From Hymenobacter fodinae (GTDB lineage Bacteria; Bacteroidota; Bacteroidia; Cytophagales; Hymenobacteraceae), in NCBI RefSeq assembly GCF_004745825.1, contig NZ_SRLA01000003.1:372001-436000 (forward strand): DNA of 64,000 nt. Reading direction: 5' to 3'. The notes below the pieces were generated by a model that did not search any database, was not told the DNA's origin, and was given only the letters and a program-made list of their open reading frames with translations. Below, one piece after another: positions 49,933-59,466 of the stretch (position 1 is its first letter; every line of letters starts with the position of its first letter). Both the position numbers and the translations under genes were made by a program.

Positions 49933-51051
49933 ATGGCAGCTTCCCTTCCGATAGTAAAAACGAAAACCACCTGGCAGCGCGCCTGGACGGTGGTCATTCA
50001 CGTGGCTTCTTGGGTGGGAGTGGCCACTATCCCGCGGCTGCTCTCCACTAATCCACCGCCCTTCCAGCTAAGCTTCCTCATCCCTCCCCTCCTGCTGGCC
50101 GGTTTCTTCTACCTGAACTACCACATCCTGATTCCGCAGCTGTTTGCAAAGCGGCGGTTCCTGGCGTATTTTGGGGTGGTACTGGTGTTGCTAGGCCTGT
50201 TCTACTGGCCTTTTATCTCGCGCGCCACTGGTATCACGAAACGCCCTCCCCGCCGTCCTCGCACGGAAATAGTAGTGAACCCCGCTGAAACGCCTGGGCA
50301 GCCGGCCCGCACGCGGCCTGTGCACTCGCGCCCACCCCAGGGCATCTGGATGATTGGGATTCTGGTCTGGATTATCAGTAGTGGCCTACGTATTACGAGT
50401 GAGTGGTTTGAAACCGAACGAGCCCGGCGGGAGCTGCAAAACAACCACCTTACCGCCGAGTTGGCGTTTCTGAAGTCGCAGGTCAGCCCGCACTTTCTGT
50501 TCAATACGCTTAACAACATTTACTCGCTGGCCCAACTCAAGGCCGATGAAGCACCAGAAGCCATTCTGCAGCTCTCTCAGCTGATGCGGTACATGCTGTA
50601 TGAGTCGGCGGCGCCGCGGGTGCCGCTGGAGCGGGAGGTGGCCTACGTGCGTACGTATATGGACTTGCAGCGCCTGCGCCTCACGCCCGAGCAAGCCGAT
50701 ATCAGCTTTACGGTGGAGGGCAACCTCAACGGCTGCATGATAGAGCCCATGCTGCTGATTCCGTTCGTGGAAAACGCGTTTAAGCACGGTATCAGCGCCC
50801 GGCACCACTCGCGGATAGCCGTGCACCTGGCCGTGGCAGGGCAACAGTTGCAGTTCAACGTCACCAATACCCGTTTCCCGGAAGCCAAAGCCGACCACGA
50901 CCCCAATTCGGGCATTGGGCTGCCTAACGTGCAGCAGCGCCTAGCCCTGCTCTACCCCGACCGCTACACCTTACAACTAGACCAAACGCCCACGGAATAT
51001 GCCGTGGCTTTAACCCTGACCCTGGCCTATGCTCCGCTGCCTGTTAGTTGA
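49933..51051 (+). CDS. LytS-type sensor histidine kinase
   Basis: 372 residues. Four hydrophobic helices lie in the first 155 residues (about 17-35, 47-68, 77-97, 136-155). The cytoplasmic His_kinase domain has the phospho-acceptor His187 in SQVSPHFLFNTLNN and an ATPase part with PMLLIPFVENAFKHGIS and GIGLPNVQQRLALLY. It overlaps the response-regulator start by 23 bp. The cytoplasmic segment between helices 3 and 4 is Pro/Arg-rich. The signal is unknown. Confidence 0.92.
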   Translation: MAASLPIVKTKTTWQRAWTVVIHVASWVGVATIPRLLSTNPPPFQLSFLIPPLLLAGFFYLNYHILIPQLFAKRRFLAYFGVVLVLLGLFYWPFISRATGITKRPPRRPRTEIVVNPAETPGQPARTRPVHSRPPQGIWMIGILVWIISSGLRITSEWFETERARRELQNNHLTAELAFLKSQVSPHFLFNTLNNIYSLAQLKADEAPEAILQLSQLMRYMLYESAAPRVPLEREVAYVRTYMDLQRLRLTPEQADISFTVEGNLNGCMIEPMLLIPFVENAFKHGISARHHSRIAVHLAVAGQQLQFNVTNTRFPEAKADHDPNSGIGLPNVQQRLALLYPDRYTLQLDQTPTEYAVALTLTLAYAPLPVS

Positions 51052-51766
51052 TGATGAACCCCTGGCCCTGCGCCTGCTCACGAGCTACGTGGAGCGCGTG
51101 CCGTTTCTGGAGTTGGTGGGCACCTGCCGCAGCGCCCTAGAAGCCATGACGGTGCTCCAACAAGAAAGTGTGGATGTGCTCTTTCTGGATATTCAGATGC
51201 CTGACCTCACGGGCGTAGAGTTTGTGCGCACGCTCCGCCCCGAGGCGCTGGTCATCTTCACCACGGCCTACGAGGCATACGCCCTGGAGGGCTTCAACCT
51301 CAATGCTGTCGATTACCTGGTCAAGCCCTTTGCTTTCGACCGCTTCGTGCAGGCCGCCCAGAGAGCCCAGGACCGCCTGCAGGCCCGTCGTCCTATGGAT
51401 GCCGCCGCTCCTACCCCAGCGCCGCCTGTTGCGCCTGCTCCGGCCGATGACTTCATCTTTGTGAAGGCTGATTACCACACGCAGCGCATCAACCTGCGCG
51501 ACATCCGCTACCTGGAAGGCCTCAAAGACTACATCAAGATTTACGCCGGTGCCAAGCCCGTGCTCACGCTCAACTCCCTAAAGGCCTTCGAAGACCGCCT
51601 GCCCTCTCAGGACTTCGTGCGCGTGCATCGCTCCTATATCGTAGCGCTGAGCTGGATCGACTCCATCCGCAAAAACCGCATCTACCTCGGCGACGCCATC
51701 ATCCCCATCGGCGACTCGTATGCTGATGCTTTCCACAAACTCATCGAGGAGCGCAACATGCACTAG
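51029..51766 (+). CDS. LytR/AlgR-type response regulator
   Basis: 245 residues. The receiver domain has DDE (Asp8-Glu10), Asp54 in VLFLDIQMPDLTG and Lys in YLVKPF; a Pro/Ala linker (AAPTPAPPVAPAPADD) joins a LytTR DNA-binding domain (FIFVKADYHTQRINLRDIRYL, FVRVHRSYIV). It is the partner of the upstream kinase, with 23-bp gene overlap. Confidence 0.95.
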   Translation: MLRCLLVDDEPLALRLLTSYVERVPFLELVGTCRSALEAMTVLQQESVDVLFLDIQMPDLTGVEFVRTLRPEALVIFTTAYEAYALEGFNLNAVDYLVKPFAFDRFVQAAQRAQDRLQARRPMDAAAPTPAPPVAPAPADDFIFVKADYHTQRINLRDIRYLEGLKDYIKIYAGAKPVLTLNSLKAFEDRLPSQDFVRVHRSYIVALSWIDSIRKNRIYLGDAIIPIGDSYADAFHKLIEERNMH

Positions 51767-51831
51767 CTGTGATTGAGTGAGGGGAGTGAATGGGGATGAA
51801 GAAATAAAAGGTAAATGGTTACCGTAAACGC

Positions 51832-51930
51832 ACGTCATCCTGACGCAGGAAGGATCTTATCACGTGAGCACTAGGCACTAGGCCAGTGGTTTTTTCATGA
51901 CAAGACCCTTCGCTCTGCTCAGGATGACGT
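51832..51930. repeat. Dispersed palindromic repeat
   Basis: The ends ACGTCATCCTGA and TCAGGATGACGT are perfect inverted copies, about 99 bp end to end. Inner parts include GCACTAGGCACTAGGCCAGTGG. It has the same layout as the elements at 17466 and 48156, with different sequence after CGTCAT. It lies between convergent genes and may act as a terminator. Confidence 0.7.
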
Positions 51931-51974
51931 TTCGTTTTACCCCATCCCTCATTCACCATTTGACGACTTCACCG

Positions 51975-53303
51975 TTACTGCACCCGTGTGAGGTAGAGGC
52001 CTAGGCGGATGGGGTTGGTGGTGTGCTTGGTGCCGCCCAGTACTACCCGCTCTGGGGTGGCCGCGGAGTTGGGGGCTAGCAGTATGCCGGTGTTCTCTAT
52101 TCGCCGGTCAAGCACTGCCTCCATATAGTGCGTGAGGGAGAAGGTGTAGCTGCCTTGCTCTAAGTTGGTTTTGATAGAAGTGGAGCGGGCGTAAGCCGCC
52201 GTATTGGTGCTGCCGTCAAGGTTGGTGAGATAGGCGCCCGAATGGTTACCGCGGTCGGTGAGTTGGGCAGTGAGGGCGCTAGGCGCCGTCAGATACTGAT
52301 TTTCGGTGCCGGCTACGGTTTCGAGTGTGAGTTGGGCCGAGTTGAGTACCCAGGTACCTGTCAGGTTTTTCAGATCAAGCAGATAGGGCACTTCCACCTT
52401 CGTTTGCAGGCCTAGGCCACCCTGAATGTAGGCTTCGGCAGCCGTGCGGGCACTAAGCACCGCCTGACGGGTGGCGGTTAGGGAACTAAGCAACGTTGCG
52501 CGGCGGTCAGTCTGCAGCTGGTAGAAATGTCGCGCACCACTTTCACCGGTGAAGCTATACTGCAGGGCCTCACTGGGCGCGCTGGGCAGGTGATAGTACA
52601 GCCGCAATGCGGTTTCGCTGGAAGCGGCCGTAAAGCGCAGCAGAGCAGCATTATCCGCCGCCGATGGCGTGAGGGCCAGGCCCGGCAGCCGGGCCTCCAG
52701 CTCCCCGTCGGTGCTGAGCTGCCGGTTGATACCGGCCGTCAGCAGCTCCTGGCCCAGCGCCGCATCTAAACGGATGCACAACGAGCCCAGCACTGGCCTA
52801 GCCCGGAAGCTACGGGTGCCCAACGAGGTAGCGGCGTACGCCCGGCTATTGAAGGCATAATACGTAGTGTTGGGCCGGAGGGCTTCCGTGAGGCGGTGTA
52901 CCTCTAAGTGTTGCACCCGGGTGGTATCGCCGTAGCGGTACGTATCGGCGGGCAGCACCAGCACCAGCGAGTCGAACTGAGCAGTGGCCTCGGGGGTGAA
53001 GGCACTGCTGCCCAGGCCCAACCGCAGGTAGCTGCGGGCGGTAATGGTACCCAGGCGGTCGTCCTGGTACTGGCCTAGCATGAGGTAGCTGCTGGAAGAC
53101 GTCACTACCGAATCGACGAGAACCGTGGAAGTACGCACCGTGAGCGTATCGACGTACACCGTGCCCGTCACCTTATTTACCTCCCGCTCCCCTTCTAGGC
53201 CAGTAGTGGTTTCGCAGGCCGCGAGCAGCCCCGGCAGCGCCAGAACCAGTATGGCTCCGGCGCGCCGGAGCCATTGCCGGCAAGTAGATAGGAGCTTACT
53301 CAC
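51975..53303 (-). CDS. DUF4270-family lipoprotein
   Basis: 442 residues from a GTG at 53301-53303, which overlaps the upstream stop by 8 bp and gives a normal signal peptide (RRAGAILVLALPGLLAAC, lipobox Cys); an ATG at 53336 would put 11 more residues in front. The mature part is beta-rich with repeated TVYVDTLTVRTSTVLVD and SYLMLGQYQDDRLGTITA, typical of DUF4270 surface lipoproteins of Bacteroidetes. The function is unknown. It is co-transcribed with the kelch lipoprotein. Confidence 0.82.
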   Translation of the reverse strand: MSKLLSTCRQWLRRAGAILVLALPGLLAACETTTGLEGEREVNKVTGTVYVDTLTVRTSTVLVDSVVTSSSSYLMLGQYQDDRLGTITARSYLRLGLGSSAFTPEATAQFDSLVLVLPADTYRYGDTTRVQHLEVHRLTEALRPNTTYYAFNSRAYAATSLGTRSFRARPVLGSLCIRLDAALGQELLTAGINRQLSTDGELEARLPGLALTPSAADNAALLRFTAASSETALRLYYHLPSAPSEALQYSFTGESGARHFYQLQTDRRATLLSSLTATRQAVLSARTAAEAYIQGGLGLQTKVEVPYLLDLKNLTGTWVLNSAQLTLETVAGTENQYLTAPSALTAQLTDRGNHSGAYLTNLDGSTNTAAYARSTSIKTNLEQGSYTFSLTHYMEAVLDRRIENTGILLAPNSAATPERVVLGGTKHTTNPIRLGLYLTRVQ

Positions 53304-54294
53304 TTTCGGTGTCGGGAGCAAGTTGCCAAAAATCATCGAGGCGGGTGCTGCCCGTAGTGCCCAGGCCTACGTAGCCCAGGTCGCCGAGCCCAAAGCCAAT
53401 GGCCTGGGTACGTGCGGCACCTTCAAAGCTGGTTTTTTGCGTCCAGGTGTCCTCAGAAGGATTGTACACCCAACAGTCGGAGAGGTTGCCACTGTTGGTT
53501 CCCAGGGCCACGTAGCCTTGGTTATTAACCACGAAGCTTACGGCGTTGGTGCGGGGCAGGGCGCTGTAGTCGTAGTCCTCGTCGGTGTTGTTGGTGAGGG
53601 TGCGGCGCTCCGTCCACTGCTCGGTAGCGGGGTTGTAGGCCCACACATCGGTCTGTACTAAGCCATTATCGGAGCCAGTTAGGATGTAGCCAGTGCCATC
53701 GAGCGTGAAGGCCACGGCGCCCAGGCGCTTGTTGCCGCCAAAGCTGGGCTTCTGCGTCCAGGTATCAGTGCTAGGGTCGTACTGCCAGAAGTCTTTCTTG
53801 AAATTCCCATCGTATCCAGTCCCGATGTAGCCTTTGCCGTCGATGGACAGGCCTACGGCGGCGTAGCGGGCCGAGCCGGCAAAGTCTGCCTTTTGCGTCC
53901 ACTTGTTGGTGGCGGGGTCGTACTGATAGAAATCCTTGAGGCGGTTCACGCCATCGTAGCCCGTGCCCACGTAACCCTTGCCACCGGCCTCAAACGCCAC
54001 CGCCTGATAACGGGCCACGCCGGGGAAATCGGCAATCTGGCGCCAGGTGTTGGTAGCGGGTGTGTACTCCCAGAAGTCTTGAAACTTGTCGGTGCCATCG
54101 GTGCCCAGGCCCACGTAGGCCTTGCCGTTGATGGTAAAGCTGACGGCTGCGCTGCGGGCCAGTCCTTCAAATTGGGAGCGGCTGGTCCAGTCGCCCACTA
54201 TCTCGTCGTCGGGGTCAGTGTCGTCGTTGTTGCAGGCGGTCAGGTTCCAGGTGAGTAGCAGCAGGAGCCACAGCAACAGGCGGGGTCGTTTCAT
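53296..54294 (-). CDS. Kelch-repeat lipoprotein
   Basis: 332 residues from the ATG at 54292-54294. Signal peptide and lipobox LLLLLTWNLTAC (Cys20). Six to seven kelch blades follow, each about 48 residues, with GYVGTGYDG, FWQYDPSTDTWTQK and YVALGTNSGNLSDCWVYNP-type repeats. The ring closes with LGYVGLGTTGS. It probably binds a glycan or protein at the cell surface. It is first in the operon with the DUF4270 gene. Confidence 0.88.
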   Translation of the reverse strand: MKRPRLLLWLLLLLTWNLTACNNDDTDPDDEIVGDWTSRSQFEGLARSAAVSFTINGKAYVGLGTDGTDKFQDFWEYTPATNTWRQIADFPGVARYQAVAFEAGGKGYVGTGYDGVNRLKDFYQYDPATNKWTQKADFAGSARYAAVGLSIDGKGYIGTGYDGNFKKDFWQYDPSTDTWTQKPSFGGNKRLGAVAFTLDGTGYILTGSDNGLVQTDVWAYNPATEQWTERRTLTNNTDEDYDYSALPRTNAVSFVVNNQGYVALGTNSGNLSDCWVYNPSEDTWTQKTSFEGAARTQAIGFGLGDLGYVGLGTTGSTRLDDFWQLAPDTESE

Positions 54295-54691
54295 AAAAAA
54301 GTAGGTTGATGTTTGACCGGGAGAGCCCCCGGTTTGCTCGGCAGGTTGCACTAAAAAGTTGCCCCTAGGCCACTGCAAACGTATTTCAGCCCTCGCGCCT
54401 CCTGCAATTCTCTCTACCAACCCGGCACTTCCACAGACGACCTGGTTGTTTCTATCGGCAGAACAGGCGCGAAAAAAAGTGTGGTTTTACTGAAAAAAGT
54501 TTGAGAAATGCAGCTTGACCTCTTGTCACAACTCAGCTTCATCAGCCGGCAGCCCACACGCTCAGCCGTTCAAAAGTCAAATGCGCTTCTTTCTTACCGG
54601 CGGTACCTAGCTGACTCTCGCCACTCCCCGTGGCGTTCTATCGTACGCTACCTTTCCACCCATCTTACTCGCCCGCTCCTGCCCTTTTCCA

Positions 54692-55594
54692 ATGCCTTGT
54701 CTTGCCTCTTCGGAACGCTACAGTATCTCCTTGCCCAATGGTCACCGCTTTCCCATCGCTAAGTATGAGCTCATTCGGGAGCAGTTGCTGTGGCAGGGCA
54801 TCGCGCCGCCCAGTGACATCTATGACCCTGGCCTGGCAGCTGAAGAGGACATTCTGCGGGTACATTCTTCCGACTACTGGTACCGTGTGCGGGACCTGCA
54901 GCTGACGCCCGCCGAAGTACGCCGACTAGGCCTGCCCCAGAGCCCGGAGCTAGTGCGCCGCTCCTTGAGCAGCGTGGCCGGCACCGTAGAATCGTCGCGG
55001 CGGGCCCTGCGCGATGGTATTGGGATGAGTCTGGCCGGCGGCACCCACCACGCCTTCCGCGACCGGGGCGAGGGATTTTGCGTGCTCAACGATATTGCCG
55101 TGGCAGCCGCCCGCCTGCTCCACCACCGCGAGGCCCAACAGATTCTGGTGGTAGACCTAGACGTGCATCAGGGCGACGGCACGGCCAGCATTTTCCGGAA
55201 TGAGCCACGCGTGTTTACGTTTTCCATTCATGCCGGGGCTAATTACCCGCTGCGCAAAGAGCAATCTGACCTTGACGTTCCTTTAGATTTAGGTACCGAG
55301 GACAACACCTACCTGCACATTCTACAGAACACACTGCCCAAGCTGCTAGGCCAGGTCAAACCCGATTTCATCTTCTTTCAGGCTGGCGTTGACGTGCTGG
55401 CTACCGATAAGCTAGGCAAGCTAGCCCTCACTCAGGAAGGCTGCCGCCAGCGCGACGAGCTAGTCCTCAGCCTTTGCCACGAGCACCGCATCCCAGTAGC
55501 CGTGAGCATGGGCGGCGGCTATTCTGAGCGCTTGTCCGATATTGTCGATGCCCACTGCAACACGTTTCGAGTGGCCTACGAGGTGTTCGGGTGA
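54692..55594 (+). CDS. Histone deacetylase-family (class IIa-like) amidohydrolase
   Basis: 300 residues. The zinc-binding Asp155, Asp157 and His159 are in VVDLDVHQGDGT; the catalytic His pair His119-His120 is in GGTHHAFRDRGEGF. GHRFPIAKYELI near the start and MGGGYSER near the end are family marks. Bacterial members act as acetoin utilisation proteins, polyamine deacetylases or protein deacetylases; the substrate here cannot be told. It stands alone, with a hairpin at 55607 after it. Confidence 0.93.
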   Translation: MPCLASSERYSISLPNGHRFPIAKYELIREQLLWQGIAPPSDIYDPGLAAEEDILRVHSSDYWYRVRDLQLTPAEVRRLGLPQSPELVRRSLSSVAGTVESSRRALRDGIGMSLAGGTHHAFRDRGEGFCVLNDIAVAAARLLHHREAQQILVVDLDVHQGDGTASIFRNEPRVFTFSIHAGANYPLRKEQSDLDVPLDLGTEDNTYLHILQNTLPKLLGQVKPDFIFFQAGVDVLATDKLGKLALTQEGCRQRDELVLSLCHEHRIPVAVSMGGGYSERLSDIVDAHCNTFRVAYEVFG

Positions 55595-55606
55595 GGTTTT
55601 GGCCGC

Positions 55607-55637
55607 CTGTCATTCCTAACTCTACTCGGAATGACAG
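55607..55637 (+). terminator. Hairpin after the deacetylase gene
   Basis: CTGTCATTCC / GGAATGACAG stem with an 11-nt loop. No T-tract, so it may be weak. Confidence 0.5.
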
Positions 55638-55669
55638 CGCTGAACTAGTCATGCCATTTCATGACACTC

Positions 55670-55677
55670 TACCTTTG
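55670..55677 (+). promoter_or_regulatory. TAnnTTTG-type -7 element almost touching the start codon
   Basis: TACCTTTG ends 5 bp before the ATG at 55682. With the usual -7 spacing the transcript would start at or near the A of the start codon, that is, a leaderless message. Confidence 0.5.
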
Positions 55678-55681
55678 CCTT

Positions 55682-56704
55682 ATGAATCTGCACAACCCTA
55701 CAACCGACCTTCCCGCTGCTAGCTCTTTGCCCATCTCGTCTCCGGGTGAAGCGGTGGGTACGCCCACGCAGCAGGCTTTCCGGGAGGCTGTGGCCCAGGT
55801 AGAAGGGTTGCGGCAGCGCCTGCGGGAGTTGCAGGTAGAGCAAGCCGAAGCACGCCGACGCTACTGGCAGCAAGTGGGCCCGGCCGCCGAGGCAGTAGTA
55901 CAAGTGCGGCAGCGGCTGTTTGCCCCCTTGGAAGAAGCGCTGCTCCTCGGGTTCTTCAGCCGGGCTGAGGAGCAGCAAATTTCGGGCGTGATTGTGGGCA
56001 ATGCCCGTTCTCTGCAGGATCGGTTTGGGGAAGATGCCGCCGACATGCTGCGCAAGTATGCCCCGCGCCGGCGCGCCGACCCAGATGAGGACGATACGCC
56101 CCCAGCCGCCGAAACAAGCAGCGAGCAGCCGGCCATTGATCCTACCCTGCCCCCGCACGAGCAGGCGGCCCAAGCAGCCAGGGCCCGCCGTAAGTCCAAA
56201 GCCCAAAAGGCCCAGGATGCCGCCGAGCAGGCCGCCCGCGATCAGCAGCAAAGCCTGCTTTCCAACACCAAAACCCTCTACCGCCAGCTGGCCCGCGCCC
56301 ATCATCCCGACCTAGAGCGCGACCCAGTCGCCCAGCAGCAAAAAACCCTGCTGATGCAACGCATCACGGAGGCCTACGAAGCCAACGACCTTTACACGTT
56401 GCTGCAGCTATTATCCGAATCGGCGCCTACCTCCTCCACCGACGATACCGTATTAGCCCGCTACACTCAGGCCCTGCATCAGCAGCAAACAGAGCTTAAG
56501 CAGCAGCTCAACGCCCTCAAGTACGGCGACAATGGCTTTTCGGGCAGCACCGGCAAGAAGCGGGAGCAGGAAATACGCCACCTCAAGCGCCACCTGCGTG
56601 CTGAGGCCGAATACTTGGAGCACGTTTTCCGCCTCATTCAAGAGCCGACTGGCCTACGCGAGGTGCTAAAGGAACTGGCCGCCGAAGGCCACGAAACGAT
56701 ATAG
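55682..56704 (+). CDS. J-domain-like protein
   Basis: 340 residues from the ATG at 55682. A helical N-terminal region (about 30-130) is followed by a charged Ala-rich linker and a J-domain fragment, TLYRQLARAHHPDLERDPVAQQQ, which keeps the HPD motif (His-Pro-Asp, about 212-214) essential for stimulating DnaK. The C-terminal part is helical and Gln-rich (HQQQTELKQQLNALK). It has no other DnaJ domains. It may be a DnaK co-chaperone. Confidence 0.8.
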   Translation: MNLHNPTTDLPAASSLPISSPGEAVGTPTQQAFREAVAQVEGLRQRLRELQVEQAEARRRYWQQVGPAAEAVVQVRQRLFAPLEEALLLGFFSRAEEQQISGVIVGNARSLQDRFGEDAADMLRKYAPRRRADPDEDDTPPAAETSSEQPAIDPTLPPHEQAAQAARARRKSKAQKAQDAAEQAARDQQQSLLSNTKTLYRQLARAHHPDLERDPVAQQQKTLLMQRITEAYEANDLYTLLQLLSESAPTSSTDDTVLARYTQALHQQQTELKQQLNALKYGDNGFSGSTGKKREQEIRHLKRHLRAEAEYLEHVFRLIQEPTGLREVLKELAAEGHETI

Positions 56705-56722
56705 CGCTAGGCCAGTCGGCAG

Positions 56723-58180
56723 CTACTTTCCTTCCTGATACAGCGGCGGCACGGGCAGCTTAAATACGTCTTTCAGAGCGCGGCGGGCGGCGTGGTACCC
56801 GCACATGCCGTGCACGCCCCCACCAGGCGGCGTAGAAGATGAGCACAAGTACAGCCCCGGCGCCGACGTACGGTAGGGCGACGCCCGCAGGGCCGGGCGC
56901 GTGAACAGCTGGCCTACATCGAGCGTACCGCCGTTGATGTCGCCGCCCACGTAGTTGGGGTTGTGCTCCTGCATTTGCACCGTATCGAACGTATGCCGGC
57001 CGATGATTTGGTCGCGGAAACCGGGGGCAAAGCGTTCTACCTGGCGTTCAATGGCATCGGTCATGTTTACGCGGGAGCCGTTGGGCACGTGGCAGTAAGC
57101 CCAGGCCGTGTGCTTGCCGGCAGGGGCACGGGTGGCGTCGAACAGACTTTGTTGGGCCAGCAGCACGAAGGGCCGCTCGGAGTGCTGTCCCTGCGAAATG
57201 GCGTGCTCCCCAGCCTGAATTTCCTCCAACGTATTGCCCAGGTGCACGGTGCCGGCCTGGGCGCACTGGGGCGCAGTCCACGGAATCGGCCCATCCAGCG
57301 CCCAATCAATTTTATACACCCCCCAGCCGTAGCGGTAGCGCCGGAGCTGCCACTGATAGATGGCGGAAAACCGATGGCCCGCAATCTGCAGCAGTTGGGC
57401 CGGCGTTACGTCAAATAGTACTGCCCGCGCCGACGGCAGCTGGTTCAGACTCTTGACATAAGTGTTAGTCTCTACCTGGCCGCCCAAGGCCCGGAAGTGC
57501 GCCACCAACGCATCGGCAATAGATTGGGAGCCACCCTTGGGCAGAGGCCAGCCTTTGCGGTGAGCAGCAATCAGCAACACCAGCCCAATGGCCGCAGTAG
57601 TGGGGTTGGTAAGGGGCTGAATGGAGTGCGCCGCCATACCGGCAAACAGCCCGCGGGCTTCCTTGGTCCGGAAACGCCCCGCCAGCATAGTAGCCGGCTG
57701 CAGCGCCGACAACCCAAACTGAGCCATATCTAGCGGGTGGCGCGGAATGCTCAGAGGTGCCAGCACGTCCGGCGCAATGCCGGGCCAGGCTTGCACCAGC
57801 GGCTCCAGCAGTTGCTGGTAGGCGCGCTCATCTTGGCCTAGACTACGGGCGGTATCAGCCAGGGACGTAATAACTGCGGCGGCCGTGCCATCGTCGAAGG
57901 GGTGAGCCGCTGCCACGGGGGGCGTGATGTACTCCAGGCCGTACTGAGCCAGCGGCAGGGTTTGAAAATAAGGAGACGCTGCCGCCAACGGGTGAATGGC
58001 CGAGCAAATGTCGTGTCGGAATCCTGGTAGCGTTAGCTCTGCTGTGCGTAGACCACCACCCAACGTTTCTTTGCCTTCGAGCAGGAGCACCGAGAGCCCA
58101 GCCTGCTGTAGCACAATGGCCGCAGCCAGCCCATTCGGCCCCGAGCCTATTATTACTGCATCATACTCTGGCTTATTCAT
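56723..58180 (-). CDS. FAD-dependent oxidoreductase (phytoene desaturase-like)
   Basis: 485 residues. The FAD dinucleotide motif VIIGSGPNGLAAAIVLQQAG is near residues 9-28, with EGKETLGGGLRTAELTLPGF after it. The C-terminal part has the FAD contact SAPGLYLCSSSTPPGGGVHGMCGYHAA. It belongs to the broad COG1233 group, which includes carotenoid desaturases and retinol saturases. No carotenoid genes lie near, so the substrate is open. Confidence 0.88.
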   Translation of the reverse strand: MNKPEYDAVIIGSGPNGLAAAIVLQQAGLSVLLLEGKETLGGGLRTAELTLPGFRHDICSAIHPLAAASPYFQTLPLAQYGLEYITPPVAAAHPFDDGTAAAVITSLADTARSLGQDERAYQQLLEPLVQAWPGIAPDVLAPLSIPRHPLDMAQFGLSALQPATMLAGRFRTKEARGLFAGMAAHSIQPLTNPTTAAIGLVLLIAAHRKGWPLPKGGSQSIADALVAHFRALGGQVETNTYVKSLNQLPSARAVLFDVTPAQLLQIAGHRFSAIYQWQLRRYRYGWGVYKIDWALDGPIPWTAPQCAQAGTVHLGNTLEEIQAGEHAISQGQHSERPFVLLAQQSLFDATRAPAGKHTAWAYCHVPNGSRVNMTDAIERQVERFAPGFRDQIIGRHTFDTVQMQEHNPNYVGGDINGGTLDVGQLFTRPALRASPYRTSAPGLYLCSSSTPPGGGVHGMCGYHAARRALKDVFKLPVPPLYQEGK

Positions 58181-58285
58181 GCACGAAAACCTGTAAAACT
58201 AAACGCAGCTAGGCACTACGGCGCGCCGCCCTGATAGGTAAAGACTTCCTGCCCCGGAATGTTCAACCCGCAACTGTGCCGGCAG

Positions 58286-59167
58286 TTAGGCCAGAAACTC
58301 CACCAGCTGCCTGATTACGCCCGCGTCACGCATTACCCCGTTGTGGCCTAGCCCAGTGGTAGGCCGGAAAATAAGGGTAGGCCAGTTGTTAGCAATTTCC
58401 TCGGCTTCCGCAAACGGAATGCTTTCATCGGCGAAGTCGTGCACCAGCAGTGCTTGGTCTACGGGGAGGGTACGGCCCGTTCGAATGAGGCTGAAGCTTT
58501 CCGCATCGCGGCCGTGCTGCTCCCGAATGTAGCGGTGCATGCGCTGTACTACGGCTGCGGGCACATGCAGAAACTGAGCAAACCGCTGAGCTACGGCCGC
58601 AGTGCTGCCCGGAGCCGCCAGCAGCACCAGCCGGGCCAGCCGACCCGTGGTGGTGCGGTTAAATTCTACCGGAATGCCAGCGGTGGCAGCCGCTCCTAGG
58701 GAGTGGGCTACCACGGCGTACAACTCCCCTGCTTCGTCGGCTACGGCCTGCACAGCCCTGGCAAAGGCCGGCAAGGTAGTGCGGCGGCCCGACGAGGCTC
58801 CGTGGGCGGGCCCATCAAGCGCCAGCACCCGAAAGCCAGCCGCCACCAACCCGCGCGCCATTACGCCCCAAAAACTGGCCCGGTGCTCCCACCCGTGCAC
58901 AAGTAGGATTGTGCGCGCACCCTGCGGATTCCACTCATACACGGCAATGGCCCCGCGGGCCGTACTAACCCAATACTGCCGGGCTTCCGCCACGGCCGCC
59001 GCTTCCCAATTTTTTATGGGTAGCCGGCGTGGGGTAGTAAACAGGCGCCAGGCCGCTCCAAATGCCAGCTCAGTCGAAAGCGCCGACAACAGGCGAAACT
59101 TTAAGCGCAACAATCTAAGGGCGGCCGGCACGGCGGGTTGCTTGGCAACGGAGGCAGTAGTGCTCAT
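58286..59167 (-). CDS. Alpha/beta hydrolase
   Basis: 293 residues from the ATG at 59165-59167; the promoter at 59175 excludes the longer in-frame start at 59200. The fold has ILLVHGWEHRASFWG (oxyanion region), the nucleophile Ser in AVVAHSLGAAAT, an acid in LVHDFADESIPF and a C-terminal His in TTGLGHNGVMRD. No substrate can be inferred. Confidence 0.88.
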   Translation of the reverse strand: MSTTASVAKQPAVPAALRLLRLKFRLLSALSTELAFGAAWRLFTTPRRLPIKNWEAAAVAEARQYWVSTARGAIAVYEWNPQGARTILLVHGWEHRASFWGVMARGLVAAGFRVLALDGPAHGASSGRRTTLPAFARAVQAVADEAGELYAVVAHSLGAAATAGIPVEFNRTTTGRLARLVLLAAPGSTAAVAQRFAQFLHVPAAVVQRMHRYIREQHGRDAESFSLIRTGRTLPVDQALLVHDFADESIPFAEAEEIANNWPTLIFRPTTGLGHNGVMRDAGVIRQLVEFLA

Positions 59168-59174
59168 TGTAAAA

Positions 59175-59182
59175 CAAAAGTA
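59175..59182 (-). promoter_or_regulatory. TACTTTTG-type -7 element for the alpha/beta hydrolase
   Basis: TACTTTTG on the minus strand, 7 bp from the chosen start, with a TTG about 17 bp further upstream. The mRNA would have a leader of only a few bases. Confidence 0.6.
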
Positions 59183-59466
59183 CATATAGAAATCCTGCAA
59201 CAGGATTTTACCGCTTTGCGGCCAGCTTGTTCCGCTGCTTTTTCACCCTACTAGCATTACCGTACTGTTAAGCTACCGGAAAACATTGTGGGTAGATAAG
59301 TTTTTCCTATACTCACACTGCCAAAGTTCATTATTCCCCTCTTCAGCAGCATTTTCATGCCTTATTCGCATTTTAAATTGGGTTTAAATTTGATCGGCTG
59401 CTAAATCCATTAACCTCCCCTTGCTCGTACATCACTGCTCTTCCTTTCACGCTCTTTCTTTTTTGA

